The notes: generated from the letters alone by a model not told the origin. Counted from the first letter of the stretch, positions 26,647 to 35,102 are shown. The stretch is 64,000 bases of DNA from Rossellomorea vietnamensis (GCF_001305855.1 NZ_LIXZ01000018.1:1-64000); one strand, 5' to 3'. A program made the numbers and translations.

Positions 26647-26669
26647 AAAAAAACAGCCCATGCAGGCTG
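26647..26669 (-). terminator. Terminator of the small basic gene
   Basis: On the minus strand CAGCC-TGCA(T)-GGGCTG is followed by seven T. Confidence 0.7.
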
Positions 26670-26674
26670 CCCTC

Positions 26675-26779
26675 TTAATACGTCATCGATTTCTTATGTC
26701 TTCTTTTATTCCGATACTTCTTATAAATCGGGTAAATGATAGGTCCCCATTTGATCAGTCTTCCCATTAAACGTTTCAT
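26675..26779 (-). CDS. Small basic amphipathic peptide
   Basis: A 34-residue peptide, MKRLMGRLIKWGPIIYPIYK followed by a Lys/Arg-rich tail. AAAGGAGGT is correctly placed before ATG 26779 and a terminator follows the stop, so it is a real small transcription unit. One hydrophobic patch (WGPIIYPIY) is flanked by positive charges, which suggests peripheral membrane binding. No family was recognised. Confidence 0.6.
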   Translation of the reverse strand: MKRLMGRLIKWGPIIYPIYKKYRNKRRHKKSMTY

Positions 26780-26903
26780 GAAGGTAACCTCCTTTGTATA
26801 GTATTCTTTACCCGAATATGCGGAAAGAAAACATATGCTAGAATGAAGGAAACACGATTGATTCGATAAAACACTATAAAATAATGTGAAATAAGGAGCC
26901 GCT

Positions 26904-28034
26904 ATGAATATTGTGATTGCACCCGATTCATTTAAAGGAAGTTTAAGCTCAATCGAGGTTGGAACCATCATGGCAAAAGCGTTTCTGGATGTATCTTCAA
27001 GCTTTCAAACGAACGTCATCCCCATGGCTGATGGTGGAGAAGGAACGCTTGAAACCTTAATATACGCTAAGGAAGGAAAGAAAGTAAAAACAATCGCAAC
27101 GGGACCCTTGGGAGTGAGTATTGAGACCGAGTACGGTGTGTTAGGAGATCAAAAAACGGCAGTCATTGAAATAGCGTCCATTGCAGGTTTACCAATGGTT
27201 CCAATGGAAAAACGAAACCCCTTCCACACCACGTCAAGGGGCATCGGGGAAGTCATTATATCAGCTGTTGAAAGTGGCTTTCGAGACTTCATTATCGCCC
27301 TTGGAGGGAGCTCTACCAATGATGGGGGATTCGGTATGCTCCAATCACTCGGAGTTACCTTCTTAGATAAAAAGGGCATTGCTGTCGGGTCCTTTGGGAA
27401 TAATCTCGGGTACATCTCCAAAGTCGATTGGAGTACCCTTCACCCCGCAGTGAGAGAGAGTTCCTTTCGCATTGCTTCAGACGTTGAAAACCCTCTATGC
27501 GGAGAAACAGGCGCCTCTACTGTATTCGGTCCCCAAAAAGGCGCCACGAAAGAGCAGGTGAAAGTACTTGATCAACAGCTCTTTCACTTTAGCCAGTTGC
27601 TTCAAAAAGAAAGAGGAACCAATTTCCGGGACTCGATAGGGGCCGGAGCAGCAGGAGGACTCGGATTTGCCTTTTTGCATTTGAATGGAATAATCGAATC
27701 CGGCGCAAAATTGGTTGCTGAAGCTTCCAGCCTTTCCTTTGCCATTCAGGATGCTGATTGGATTCTAACTGGTGAAGGACAGAGTGATAATCAAACATTA
27801 TTTGGTAAACTCCCTACCTATATTGCAACCATCGCAAAACGGCATCACACTCCCGTATCCCTTATTTCAGGGGGGTTAGGAGAAGGATACCAACATTTAT
27901 ACGAAGACTTTACAAGTTGCCATTCCATCGCAATAGGACCCATGCATCTTCACGAGAGCATCCGTCGGGCAGAAGAACTTCTTTACCATGAAACAAGGAA
28001 TCTTGCCCGGATTCTACACGTTACAAATAGTTAG
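26904..28034 (+). CDS. Glycerate 2-kinase (GlxK/GarK family)
   Basis: A 376-residue type I glycerate kinase of normal length. It begins NIVIAPDSFKGSLSS, the family's N-terminal signature, then MADGGEGTLETL, ALGGSSTNDGGFGML, and GAAGGLGFAF, and ends with LTGEGQSDNQTLFGKLP. It phosphorylates D-glycerate to 2-phosphoglycerate with ATP. AATAAGGAG precedes ATG. It is a single gene between the small basic gene and the gas vesicle cluster. Confidence 0.93.
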   Translation: MNIVIAPDSFKGSLSSIEVGTIMAKAFLDVSSSFQTNVIPMADGGEGTLETLIYAKEGKKVKTIATGPLGVSIETEYGVLGDQKTAVIEIASIAGLPMVPMEKRNPFHTTSRGIGEVIISAVESGFRDFIIALGGSSTNDGGFGMLQSLGVTFLDKKGIAVGSFGNNLGYISKVDWSTLHPAVRESSFRIASDVENPLCGETGASTVFGPQKGATKEQVKVLDQQLFHFSQLLQKERGTNFRDSIGAGAAGGLGFAFLHLNGIIESGAKLVAEASSLSFAIQDADWILTGEGQSDNQTLFGKLPTYIATIAKRHHTPVSLISGGLGEGYQHLYEDFTSCHSIAIGPMHLHESIRRAEELLYHETRNLARILHVTNS

Positions 28035-28131
28035 AGAAAACCATCAGCTGTCACATCCTTCACAGGAGAAGATCTTTGTCGAAAGACGTCACTTCCTCCC
28101 CGGGAAATAATTCCTTGTCGAGAGGTTTTAC

Positions 28132-28170
28132 ATACAAAAAAGCAACCGAAATCGGCTGCTTTTTTGTATT
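28132..28170. terminator. Bidirectional terminator at the end of the gas vesicle cluster
   Basis: AAAAAAGCAACCG pairs with CGGCTGCTTTTTT around a short loop. A and T tracts on both sides let it stop both the glycerate kinase and the gvp transcripts. Confidence 0.8.
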
Positions 28171-28576
28171 ATTTACTACTTTTCGATTCTGCAATCTTTC
28201 CTAAGAAGAACCCATCGACCTCACTTATTTTCCCACGCCACATGATCTTTCCTTTTGAAGGAGTCGGCTTGCTGTCGCCACAATACACCTTAGTATTCTT
28301 CAAATGAATAAAGTGGGCTTCAGCACTTTGACCTTCTTCCACAGATTCTCCCGCTTTCGCTAGCTCTTCACTCAGCTTCTGAGCCACCTCACTGCCATCC
28401 TCAAAGGTTTCACTCAATGAATCGAAGTATTCCTTTGCGGAGACGAGGGTACCCGTTATGACGGCTCCCTTGACGTTTAACGTGATGTCTAATGAAAAGT
28501 CATGTTTGTTTGATGCCTGTACAAAAAATTCTAAGATGCTGTCCTTTCCTGTACCTGATTCTACACTCATTTTCAC
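28169..28576 (-). CDS. gvpU: Gas vesicle accessory protein GvpU
   Basis: A 135-residue protein, last gene of the cluster, matching the position and size of B. megaterium GvpU. It starts with a Ser-rich segment, then a beta-rich core (DFSLDITLNVKGAVITGTLVSAKEYFDSL) and a C-terminal FFLGKIAES. GvpU has been reported to undergo phase transition and to cluster gas vesicles. It follows gvpT by 13 bases. Confidence 0.8.
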   Translation of the reverse strand: MKMSVESGTGKDSILEFFVQASNKHDFSLDITLNVKGAVITGTLVSAKEYFDSLSETFEDGSEVAQKLSEELAKAGESVEEGQSAEAHFIHLKNTKVYCGDSKPTPSKGKIMWRGKISEVDGFFLGKIAESKSSK

Positions 28577-28589
28577 ATCTCCTTTATCG

Positions 28590-29450
28590 TTATGCTACTG
28601 TGTCGTCTTCGGTAGAAAGTGTTGTATCTTCTTCTTGATCTTCGGCTTTATCATCATCTTTTTTTGCAGATTTTTTACTTTTAGCTGAAGACTTGCGAGT
28701 AGAACGCTTCTTTCCCTTTGAACCTGATTTAACGTTTGATTTCTTCTTGCCAGAAGCTTCTTCCTCATCTTCGCTCTCATCTTCGTCTTCTTCGTTTTCA
28801 TTTTCGTTCTCGTCTTCTGCTTTTTCATCTACATCTGAATCTTCGTCTTCTTCATCGTCTTCCTCTTCATCAGATGCTTCTTCTTTAGACTTTTTAGAAG
28901 ATTTCTTGCTTGAAGAAGTTTCTTCTTTTTCTTCTTTTTCTTCTTCATCCTCGTCTTCCTCATCTTCGCTTTCGTCTTCACGTGCTGCGGCAATTTGATT
29001 CATTTTCTCTTCTAACTGCTGCAGGCGGTCCTGAAGCTCTTCATTTTCCTGTTTAAGGGCGTCATAGTCCTGGTTCGACTCTTCTTCCTGGTTGTTCGTT
29101 TCTGTTGAATTTACGGACGTTTCCGTGTCTTCAGAAGCTTCTTCCTCTTTATCACGCTTAAACAGGTTGGCTGTTGATGATTTTAGTGACACAGCGGCTT
29201 TTCTGGATCTTTCTTTTGCTGCTTTCCCGAAATCCAAGCTCTTACTTTTTAATTTCTCTTGGTCAATACGATCTAATAGTTTTTTTCCATTTTCAGGTGT
29301 TGCCAGATATCCTACAGTTGCTCCCAACAGACTTCCAGCTACAGTTCTCTTAATAGGGCCACTTCTTCTTGTCTTGTTCTCATTCGTTGAATTCTTTTCC
29401 TGTCCTTCATTCTCAACTGTTGTGTTTTGCGTATTATTTTTTTCTGCCAT
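28590..29450 (-). CDS. gvpT: Gas vesicle protein GvpT
   Basis: The start is ATG 29450, eight bases after GGAGG. The 286-residue protein has a YtxH-like glycine-zipper segment (GSLLGATVGYLATPENGKK), a coiled coil (ALKQENEELQDRLQQLEEKM), then a long low-complexity tail. The tail is an acidic Glu/Asp tract (about residues 157-245) with Lys/Ser blocks, ending in a Lys/Ser-rich stretch and an acidic tip. Position between gvpJ and gvpU fits GvpT of B. megaterium. The function is unknown; the tail is likely disordered. Confidence 0.75.
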   Translation of the reverse strand: MAEKNNTQNTTVENEGQEKNSTNENKTRRSGPIKRTVAGSLLGATVGYLATPENGKKLLDRIDQEKLKSKSLDFGKAAKERSRKAAVSLKSSTANLFKRDKEEEASEDTETSVNSTETNNQEEESNQDYDALKQENEELQDRLQQLEEKMNQIAAAREDESEDEEDEDEEEKEEKEETSSSKKSSKKSKEEASDEEEDDEEDEDSDVDEKAEDENENENEEDEDESEDEEEASGKKKSNVKSGSKGKKRSTRKSSAKSKKSAKKDDDKAEDQEEDTTLSTEDDTVA

Positions 29451-29465
29451 TGGTAAAACCTCCAT

Positions 29466-29801
29466 TTAGTTTGTTGTTTCCGCCGAATTAAGACGGTTCG
29501 TATCCAGTTTCTTTTCAAGTGATTCCAGTCGTTCTTGTAATTTCTTATTTTCCTCTTCCAGTGCTCTCGTGTTGTTATCTGCGGCTTTGGAACTTAAATA
29601 GGGATCATTTTCCCACCAGTCCATGCCTATTTCTTTTGCTTTATCCACAGAAGCAACGATTAAGCGGATCTTTATCGTAAGCAGCTCGACATCGGCAATT
29701 CCCACCGTGATATCTCCTGCAACGACAACACCTTTATCTAAAATCTTTTCTAATACATCCACGATTGTGTTGGATTGTACCGGATGCTCCATACCCATCA
29801 T
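29466..29801 (-). CDS. gvpJ: GvpJ, GvpA-family minor gas vesicle protein
   Basis: A 111-residue protein. The first 70 residues are a GvpA-type fold: IVDVLEKILDKGVVVAGDIT and VGIADVELLTIKIRLIVASVDKA. The rest is an extension with a coiled coil (RALEEENKKLQERLESLEKK). GvpJ-type proteins are minor shell or nucleation components. AGGGAGG is placed just before the ATG. The helical extension resembles segments in GvpP and GvpT. Confidence 0.85.
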   Translation of the reverse strand: MMGMEHPVQSNTIVDVLEKILDKGVVVAGDITVGIADVELLTIKIRLIVASVDKAKEIGMDWWENDPYLSSKAADNNTRALEEENKKLQERLESLEKKLDTNRLNSAETTN

Positions 29802-29820
29802 GTAACCTCCCTAATCGGCA

Positions 29821-30105
29821 TTACATTAAGCTCCCTAAAGGACCTAAATCTATATTCAAGTCTTCTGCATCAAGACCAAATACCTCTTTTAACTCTTCCA
29901 TTTTTTCTTCTAAGTTCATTAGGGCTATGCCTAGATTCTCTACCTGTTCATCTGTTAGCGTCCCGCCTTCCACACGCCGCATCGCATGTCTCTCAACGAT
30001 TTGCCTTAATAGTTCTACAACGGTCAATACAAGCTGTGCCAATCCTTGTTCTGCTTTTTCCGGGTCGAAATTAATTCGCCCATTTGTCCCGCTGGCCTGT
30101 TGCAT
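29821..30105 (-). CDS. gvpK: Gas vesicle protein GvpK
   Basis: A 94-residue GvpK. The core ERHAMRRVEGGTLTDEQVENLG is the family signature, followed by a helix ALMNLEEKMEELKEVFGLD. It overlaps the end of gvpS by 35 bases, with AAAGGGAGGG before its ATG. GvpK is an essential assembly accessory protein in the gas vesicle systems studied. Confidence 0.9.
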   Translation of the reverse strand: MQQASGTNGRINFDPEKAEQGLAQLVLTVVELLRQIVERHAMRRVEGGTLTDEQVENLGIALMNLEEKMEELKEVFGLDAEDLNIDLGPLGSLM

Positions 30106-30346
30106 GAATCAATCCCTCCCTTTCTTTATCGAATTGATCGGATGTTACAGTTTTACGTGTTCCTTGTTTATGTTGAACCAACGTTTCCACTGAGGAGATC
30201 AGCACTCGTAAATCCAGATAAACGAGGTCGACCCCGGCAATGGATATAATCAAATCTCCCTTAATCGCCACACCTTTATCGAGAATGACATCTAAAATAT
30301 CTATTAGGGCTATATCTTTGTTCTCGATCGATTCTCTGACTGTCAT
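30071..30346 (-). CDS. gvpS: GvpS, GvpA-family (J/M-type) protein
   Basis: The start is probably ATG 30346, nine bases after AAGGA; an ATG three codons earlier abuts the site. The 91-residue product has the GvpA fold: IDILDVILDKGVAIKGDLII, VDLVYLDLRVLISSVETL, with a charged C-terminal tail. It lies between gvpL and gvpK as in B. megaterium. Its role is thought to be a minor shell or nucleation protein. Confidence 0.85.
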   Translation of the reverse strand: MTVRESIENKDIALIDILDVILDKGVAIKGDLIISIAGVDLVYLDLRVLISSVETLVQHKQGTRKTVTSDQFDKEREGLIHATGQRDKWAN

Positions 30347-30369
30347 ATTTCTCATTCCTTATTTTGTGA

Positions 30370-31176
30370 TTAAGAAAAACTAGAAAAATGATAAGGTGGC
30401 CAAGGGCCCGATGCTTCAATTTTCCAACCTGCGTGTCCCAGTTCTTCTTCGTATTGCTTTATTTCTTCTACAAATTCATCTACTTTGGCTGCAGGAAGGA
30501 GAAATACACTATTCCAAGCCATATGTTCCTGTCGGCCTGTTACATCCTTACTCCAATTTTTTTTGATATTCCCATGCAGGGAATGTTCTTTCAGCTTTTC
30601 ATGAACCTCTTCACAAAGCCGGTTCTTCTCGTTTTCAAGTTCCCGATCAATCAGCTGATCGATCTTTTTCTTTTCAAAAAACTGCCTGCCCTTTGGTAAT
30701 TCGCTGATTTCTTTCCTTTTAGCTTCGATGGATGGATTGTTTTCACTTACCTGCTCTTTCAGCAGCTTATCGTCACAGTAGATCTTGACGTTCCACTCTT
30801 CGTTGCCATCCAGCTGTTCAAAGGTCGTTTCCAGCTTATTTCGATTGCCTTCTATCGTAGACTTGAGGCTATCCTCGTTTTTGTATAATGTACAGAACTT
30901 CAAGGGGATGATGGTATACAACTTTGAAACCATCAATACCGTTTCGTGATGATGAAACGCCTTTTCTTGAAGCCAGTCCATGTCGTTATCAACTTTGTCC
31001 TTAATGGACTCTTCAGAGTATTCATTTGATGGTAAATCACAAACAACGGCTGTCACTTCTCCGATTTCAATCGTGTACAGCTCACTTTCTCCATCGAATC
31101 CTTTCATGGAGGGCAGGCTGTTTTCATTCGCTTCTTTTCTCGGAATTAATCCGTATAAATAAAGTAAATCGCTCAT
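30370..31176 (-). CDS. gvpL: Gas vesicle protein GvpL (GvpL/F family)
   Basis: A 268-residue GvpL/F protein: it starts LLYLYGLIP, contains TVLMVSKLYTIIPLKFCTLY in the middle, and ends HAGWKIEASGPWPPYHFSSF, the family's C-terminal signature. GvpL/F proteins bind GvpA monomers and help assembly. It begins five bases from the end of gvpG; the site AAGGGTGATCAG lies in gvpG. Confidence 0.9.
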   Translation of the reverse strand: MSDLLYLYGLIPRKEANENSLPSMKGFDGESELYTIEIGEVTAVVCDLPSNEYSEESIKDKVDNDMDWLQEKAFHHHETVLMVSKLYTIIPLKFCTLYKNEDSLKSTIEGNRNKLETTFEQLDGNEEWNVKIYCDDKLLKEQVSENNPSIEAKRKEISELPKGRQFFEKKKIDQLIDRELENEKNRLCEEVHEKLKEHSLHGNIKKNWSKDVTGRQEHMAWNSVFLLPAAKVDEFVEEIKQYEEELGHAGWKIEASGPWPPYHFSSFS

Positions 31177-31180
31177 CTGA

Positions 31181-31441
31181 TCACCCTTGTTTCTTTTTCG
31201 TTAATTCTTCCCATTGTTCCATTTCCATCTGTTTCGCTATTTCATACCTTGTTAAAAGCTCATCTTCTTTTTCCTGGAATGCTTCCTCAGGAATTTCTCC
31301 CAATTCATACATCATTTGAAGCTGAATCAATTTTTGTTGAATGGTAGGAAGGTCGTACAATTCTTTGTCTGCTTCTTCTTTGATCTTTTCGGCGACTTTT
31401 ATGACTAAATTAATTGGTGCACTCGCCAATTTATGAATCAT
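31181..31441 (-). CDS. gvpG: Gas vesicle protein GvpG
   Basis: An 86-residue helical protein: INLVIKVAEKIKEEADKELYD followed by LQMMYELGEIPEEAFQEKED, which is the GvpG signature. The start codon shares its A with the last base of the gvpF stop (TAATG), so translation is coupled. GvpG is an accessory protein needed for vesicle assembly. Confidence 0.9.
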   Translation of the reverse strand: MIHKLASAPINLVIKVAEKIKEEADKELYDLPTIQQKLIQLQMMYELGEIPEEAFQEKEDELLTRYEIAKQMEMEQWEELTKKKQG

Positions 31442-32205
31442 TAGCCTTCTTCAACCTTCAAGCGTATGTTGACAAAGTTGTATGCCGGCCAAGGCCCGCT
31501 GTAATTAAATTCGACCTTATCCTTCCATTTTTCATGTGCTTCATTGACCTTTTGATCAAACAACTCTTCCTGATCCCGGTCAATTAAGAAAGAAGCGTTA
31601 AGAAGCATTTTCTCACTTGAAGGCTCGTTGGCTTTTGCCGATACTGCCGATTCCTCAAGAGGTGCATAAACTTCTTCCTTAATCTCACTCTGCAGGGAAG
31701 CAAATAGCTTCTGAGCCATTCCGCCAAGCTGAATGCGGTCATAATACGCTGCCGATTCTGATTTCCCTTTAACGGCTGAGGCCATTTTTTCTACTTGAGG
31801 ATTATCCTTTACCATGGCTTCAAGCCATTCCTTTTTACCGATCACCTTTAAGCCCAGCTCGATTTTCCCCTTAATTGCCGGGAAAAGGGTCTCGAACTGC
31901 GGATAAAGGTTTTCAAGCAGGGCCTCAACATCGTCTGTCGACTTAAAGACATTACCGAAGCTAATCGGGATGACTGTATCCTTTTGTTCCATAACCCGGG
32001 CTACAGCTCCCTGGTGCATGAGTAAATTCTGCTTCTTAGGATGATAGATTTTCATGGGCACTTCTGCCGCTACCATAGCTGCGTCCTTATATCTGACCGT
32101 GAACGTCTCGCGTTCTTCGCCTTCTATTTCAATCGAACCAAATTGATCGTCTTCATTGGTTTGTATGGCACAAAATATATAAATTCCCATCTCTTCCTGA
32201 CTCAT
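31441..32205 (-). CDS. gvpF: Gas vesicle protein GvpF (GvpL/F family)
   Basis: The start is ATG 32205 after AAGGAGAG. A 254-residue GvpL/F protein: GIYIFCAIQ at the start, KDTVIPISFGNVFKSTDDV in the middle, and KVEFNYSGPWPAYNFVNIRL at the end. It is the second member of this family in the cluster, as in B. megaterium. It overlaps gvpG by one base. Confidence 0.9.
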   Translation of the reverse strand: MSQEEMGIYIFCAIQTNEDDQFGSIEIEGEERETFTVRYKDAAMVAAEVPMKIYHPKKQNLLMHQGAVARVMEQKDTVIPISFGNVFKSTDDVEALLENLYPQFETLFPAIKGKIELGLKVIGKKEWLEAMVKDNPQVEKMASAVKGKSESAAYYDRIQLGGMAQKLFASLQSEIKEEVYAPLEESAVSAKANEPSSEKMLLNASFLIDRDQEELFDQKVNEAHEKWKDKVEFNYSGPWPAYNFVNIRLKVEEG

Positions 32206-32219
32206 CAAAATACTCTCCT

Positions 32220-33143
32220 TTATTCCTCAGATACCTTCATGCGTTTACATGCATCTATAATGAATTGTTCTGCTTTTTCTTGTGGGTTTTCTCCGTCGAT
32301 ACATCGACTTATGCTATGTGCTGTTATATCAATACATAGACGTTGAAAATCTGTATCTTTACCGTCTATGGGAATGTCTGATTCAATGGCGAGTCTTGCA
32401 ATCATCAAGGAAGCACGCAAGCTCGGTCCGTTCATTTCATTTGTACATTGATCGCGTAATGCTGAGATTAGTGTAGTAATCGCTCTTGCTTCACTCATGA
32501 CCAAGTCAGCTTTTTCTGATACAATCTTCGCTTCTTGTTCTGCTCCCTTGTAATCCACGTTAATGGTGATTAACCTATCGAGTAGAGCATCCTGTGTTTG
32601 ATAAACCCCTGCATACTCTGCAGGATTACTAGTAAATATGATGGCAAATTCCGGGTGTACTCTAATAAAGGGCTCTGTGAGCTTCGAACCATATAAAGGA
32701 ATGATTCCTTCTTCCAAAATGGATAGGAAGATATTATTTGTCGTCGGCTGTGATCGTGTAAATTCATCGTATACAAGTGTATAACCATTCTTGACGGCTT
32801 CCAGTAAACGTCCGTCTCTCCATGTCTCTGTGACGCTTTCGTCCTTTTTATAAACGGATCGTACATATTGATCGACGACCTTTTTACTTGTATAACCCGT
32901 AAAATCACCGATTAAGTCTTTATTATTCAGTTCGTGATTACCGTGCATGAGCATAACCGGTCTTTTTCTCTTTTTCGCAAGTGCGAGTGCAAGAGATGTT
33001 TTCCCGGCCCCGGAAGGACCTGTGAAATGCACAGGATATCCAGCTTTAAGGTATTGCAATGAGCGCGAAAGCAATTCTTTCGTTTCATCATCTTGTATTA
33101 ATGCCCTGCTATCCTTTTTGATCCGTTTAGTTAAGACCGTCAC
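32220..33143 (-). CDS. gvpN: Gas vesicle AAA ATPase GvpN
   Basis: The start is taken as GTG 33143, eight bases after AGGAGGG; a TTG two codons earlier is too close to the site. The 307-residue protein is an AAA+ ATPase of the MoxR-like GvpN family: P-loop GPSGAGKT at 42-49, Walker B LVYDEF, sensor region IIFTSNPAEYAGV, and an arginine-finger-like LLDRLITI. In other systems GvpN drives growth of vesicles from small bicones to full cylinders. Confidence 0.95.
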   Translation of the reverse strand: MTVLTKRIKKDSRALIQDDETKELLSRSLQYLKAGYPVHFTGPSGAGKTSLALALAKKRKRPVMLMHGNHELNNKDLIGDFTGYTSKKVVDQYVRSVYKKDESVTETWRDGRLLEAVKNGYTLVYDEFTRSQPTTNNIFLSILEEGIIPLYGSKLTEPFIRVHPEFAIIFTSNPAEYAGVYQTQDALLDRLITINVDYKGAEQEAKIVSEKADLVMSEARAITTLISALRDQCTNEMNGPSLRASLMIARLAIESDIPIDGKDTDFQRLCIDITAHSISRCIDGENPQEKAEQFIIDACKRMKVSEE

Positions 33144-33173
33144 GTACAATTCCCTCCTACTCGCTAAAGGACA

Positions 33174-33440
33174 CTACATTTCCTGTCCGATGGCACTTCT
33201 GTAACGGATATCCCGTCGTTTAAATGATGTGACTTCCTTTTCTTTATTGAGAAGAACATCATATGTGCCAAGCATTTCGTCTTTCGCATATTTCTTCATA
33301 TATTCTTTTTCTTCAATGACCTCCACTTGCAGTTTCCAGCCTTCGTCTTCTGTCAGTTCCACTGACGTGATCTTATGGACCGGAGCTACATGTTCATTGA
33401 AGAAATCCGTCACACTATTCATGATTTCTTTGATTACCAT
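33174..33440 (-). CDS. gvpR: GvpO-family gas vesicle protein (gvpR position)
   Basis: An 88-residue protein with the GvpO fold: DEGWKLQVEVIEEKEY, then DEMLGTYDVLLNKEKEVTSF and RRDIRYRSA. In B. megaterium this position is called gvpR. GvpO proteins were first described as regulators in haloarchaea; their role in Bacillus is not defined. It lies 30 bases before gvpN. Confidence 0.85.
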   Translation of the reverse strand: MVIKEIMNSVTDFFNEHVAPVHKITSVELTEDEGWKLQVEVIEEKEYMKKYAKDEMLGTYDVLLNKEKEVTSFKRRDIRYRSAIGQEM

Positions 33441-33520
33441 AGCTGCCTCCTACTGTAGATGAAGGGGAGGGTGCCGAAAACGGCCCCCTTCAAATACTGA
33501 TTCCTTTGCTTTCAGTCCTA

Positions 33521-33781
33521 TTAAATGCTGAACTGGGAACTTCTTTCATTCTGCTGTGTAGCAAGTCCGTTTTCCTCGACGTCATCCCGTAAAAGACCTA
33601 CAGCTTCTGCATAACGCAACCATGTATCTACGCTTGCGATGACGACCCTTGCTTCAACGGTCAATATTTCAATTCCGACGACAGATACTCTTGCAAATGC
33701 GTCAATGACGATTCCTTTGTCTAGAATTCGGTCGATGACTTCTGCTAAACTCGAACTATTATTACTTTTTTGTATAGCCAA
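33521..33781 (-). CDS. gvpB: GvpB, second major gas vesicle shell protein (GvpA family)
   Basis: TTG 33781 is preferred, because AAGGAG lies seven bases before it and the product then starts AIQKSN like GvpA; ATG 33787 abuts the site. The 86-residue GvpA-type protein contains [20 protein letters not shown], then [20 protein letters not shown] and [11 protein letters not shown]. It differs from GvpA (34842-35102) mainly in the C-terminal tail. It forms, or co-forms, the ribbed shell. Confidence 0.9.
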   Translation of the reverse strand: MAIQKSNNSSSLAEVIDRILDKGIVIDAFARVSVVGIEILTVEARVVIASVDTWLRYAEAVGLLRDDVEENGLATQQNERSSQFSI

Positions 33782-33801
33782 TTTCATTCTCCTTCCGGTG
33801 T

Positions 33802-34275
33802 CTAAGAACAGATTGTCTTAATGTCTTTTGATGATTTAATATTTTCCGAACTTTTTATTTCGGTGGAACTCTTAATGTTAAAGGAACTCTTGATGTCACT
33901 TGCTCCTTTAATATTTCCCACACCTTTGATTTTTGTTTGTTTGTCATTCGATGAAGAGATTTTCTTTTGAAACTCTTCTCCTGCTTCCTTTGCGTTTCCT
34001 AACTTTTCTCGTACGGAAAGCAGGACATCCTGTACTTTTTCCTTTGCTTCTTCTGCTTTGTTATGAACATTGTTGGCATTTTTCTCTTTTGCGTTCTCTA
34101 ACTTCTCTGATGCTTCGTTCGCCTTTGATTGAAGCCCGTCTTCCACACTCTCTACAAATTTTTCCTTCGCCTTTTCTTTCATCGTGTCTTTCACTTTCTC
34201 TTTCACTGGCTCCGGAGCATGCTCGTATGCTTTTTTAGCCATCTTCTGAGCTGCTTTTTTTACAGGCTTACTCAT
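33802..34275 (-). CDS. gvpQ: Gas vesicle protein GvpQ with a C-terminal hexad repeat
   Basis: A 157-residue protein. Residues 1-100 are a Lys/Glu/Ala-rich helical part ([20 protein letters not shown], then repeated [13 protein letters not shown] units). Residues 116-152 are an exact six-residue periodic repeat with Ile at 116, 122, 128, 134, 140, 146 and 152, mostly IKSSxx. This is unlike the helical part and suggests a stacked beta structure. The assignment to GvpQ rests on position between gvpP and gvpB and on the helical part. Function unknown. Confidence 0.7.
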   Translation of the reverse strand: MSKPVKKAAQKMAKKAYEHAPEPVKEKVKDTMKEKAKEKFVESVEDGLQSKANEASEKLENAKEKNANNVHNKAEEAKEKVQDVLLSVREKLGNAKEAGEEFQKKISSSNDKQTKIKGVGNIKGASDIKSSFNIKSSTEIKSSENIKSSKDIKTICS

Positions 34276-34299
34276 GTAATGCCCCCTTCAGGGATGCGA

Positions 34300-34791
34300 T
34301 TATTTCTTGGAATCCACCAGGCTGTTCAGCATTTCTTCAATTCGTTCTAAACGATCATTCAAATTCTTGTTTTCTTCTTTGATTTCTTCTAATTCTTCTG
34401 ACTGATTCGAAGAATTTTCATTCTTTTCAACTTTTCCATCAGAATTTTCCGATGCCTCTTCTTTTTTCTTCTTAGGTGACAGTAAGCCACCTTCCAGCCT
34501 GCTCATATATCCGGTAGCGGATTGTCTAAGGGTGATGATGGCCTGCTCTGTCAGGAATTCCTGTGCTGACCTTCGCAATTCTTTACTTGCGGCTTTCATC
34601 ACATCTGATTTCCCTAGGCTGTCCACTACTTTTTTTCCTGTACCGGGATTTGAAAGTAGACCGATTCCTGCTCCAACCACCCCGCCGATAATTGCGTAAT
34701 TCATGGATTGTCTGTTTTCAGTGGATTGTTCTTCCTTTTCATCATTGCTTTTCGTTTCATCTACCTGTTGACTGCTTTTCACTTCTGACAT
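34300..34791 (-). CDS. gvpP: Gas vesicle protein GvpP (YtxH-like)
   Basis: The start is ATG 34791, six bases after AAGAGG. The 163-residue protein has an acidic N-terminus, a YtxH-like glycine-zipper helix (MNYAIIGGVVGAGIGLLSNP), an amphipathic middle, and a C-terminal coiled coil (EEIKEENKNLNDRLERIEEM). The glycine-rich helix may insert into or lie on a membrane or vesicle surface. It matches GvpP by position after gvpA. Function unknown. Confidence 0.75.
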   Translation of the reverse strand: MSEVKSSQQVDETKSNDEKEEQSTENRQSMNYAIIGGVVGAGIGLLSNPGTGKKVVDSLGKSDVMKAASKELRRSAQEFLTEQAIITLRQSATGYMSRLEGGLLSPKKKKEEASENSDGKVEKNENSSNQSEELEEIKEENKNLNDRLERIEEMLNSLVDSKK

Positions 34792-34841
34792 ATTCATCCT
34801 CTTTTCTATTAAAGTAGTAAAACTATATTTCAATTACTTGT

Positions 34842-35102
34842 TTATATGCTGAATGCGGTCCCTCTTTCATTCTCCTGCTTGGCGAGACCCTCTTCCTGGA
34901 CCTCGTCTCTTAAAAGCCCAACTGCTTCTGCATACCGTAACCACGTATCGACACTTGCGATTACCACCCGTGCTTCTATAGTAAGAATCTCGATTCCTAC
35001 TAAGGAAACCCTGGCGAATGCATCAATGACGATTCCTTTATCCAGGATTCTATCAATGACTTCTGCGAGACTTGAGCTATCATTACTTTTTTGAATACTC
35101 AT
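34842..35102 (-). CDS. gvpA: GvpA, major gas vesicle shell protein
   Basis: An 86-residue Gvp[41 protein letters not shown] and [15 protein letters not shown], the two helices and two hydrophobic strands that line the gas-facing side of the shell. It is the first gene of the cluster, after AAGAGGAGAG. A promoter-like sequence lies about 130 bases upstream. High conservation with GvpB points to recent duplication or conserved joint function. Confidence 0.95.
   Translation of the reverse strand: MSIQKSNDSSSLAEVIDRILDKGIVIDAFARVSLVGIEILTIEARVVIASVDTWLRYAEAVGLLRDEVQEEGLAKQENERGTAFSI

Noticed and set aside
28693-28998. Serine-rich open frame on the plus strand
   Set aside because: It is the complement of the Glu/Asp-rich gvpT tract; it has no start signals and gvpT fits the operon.
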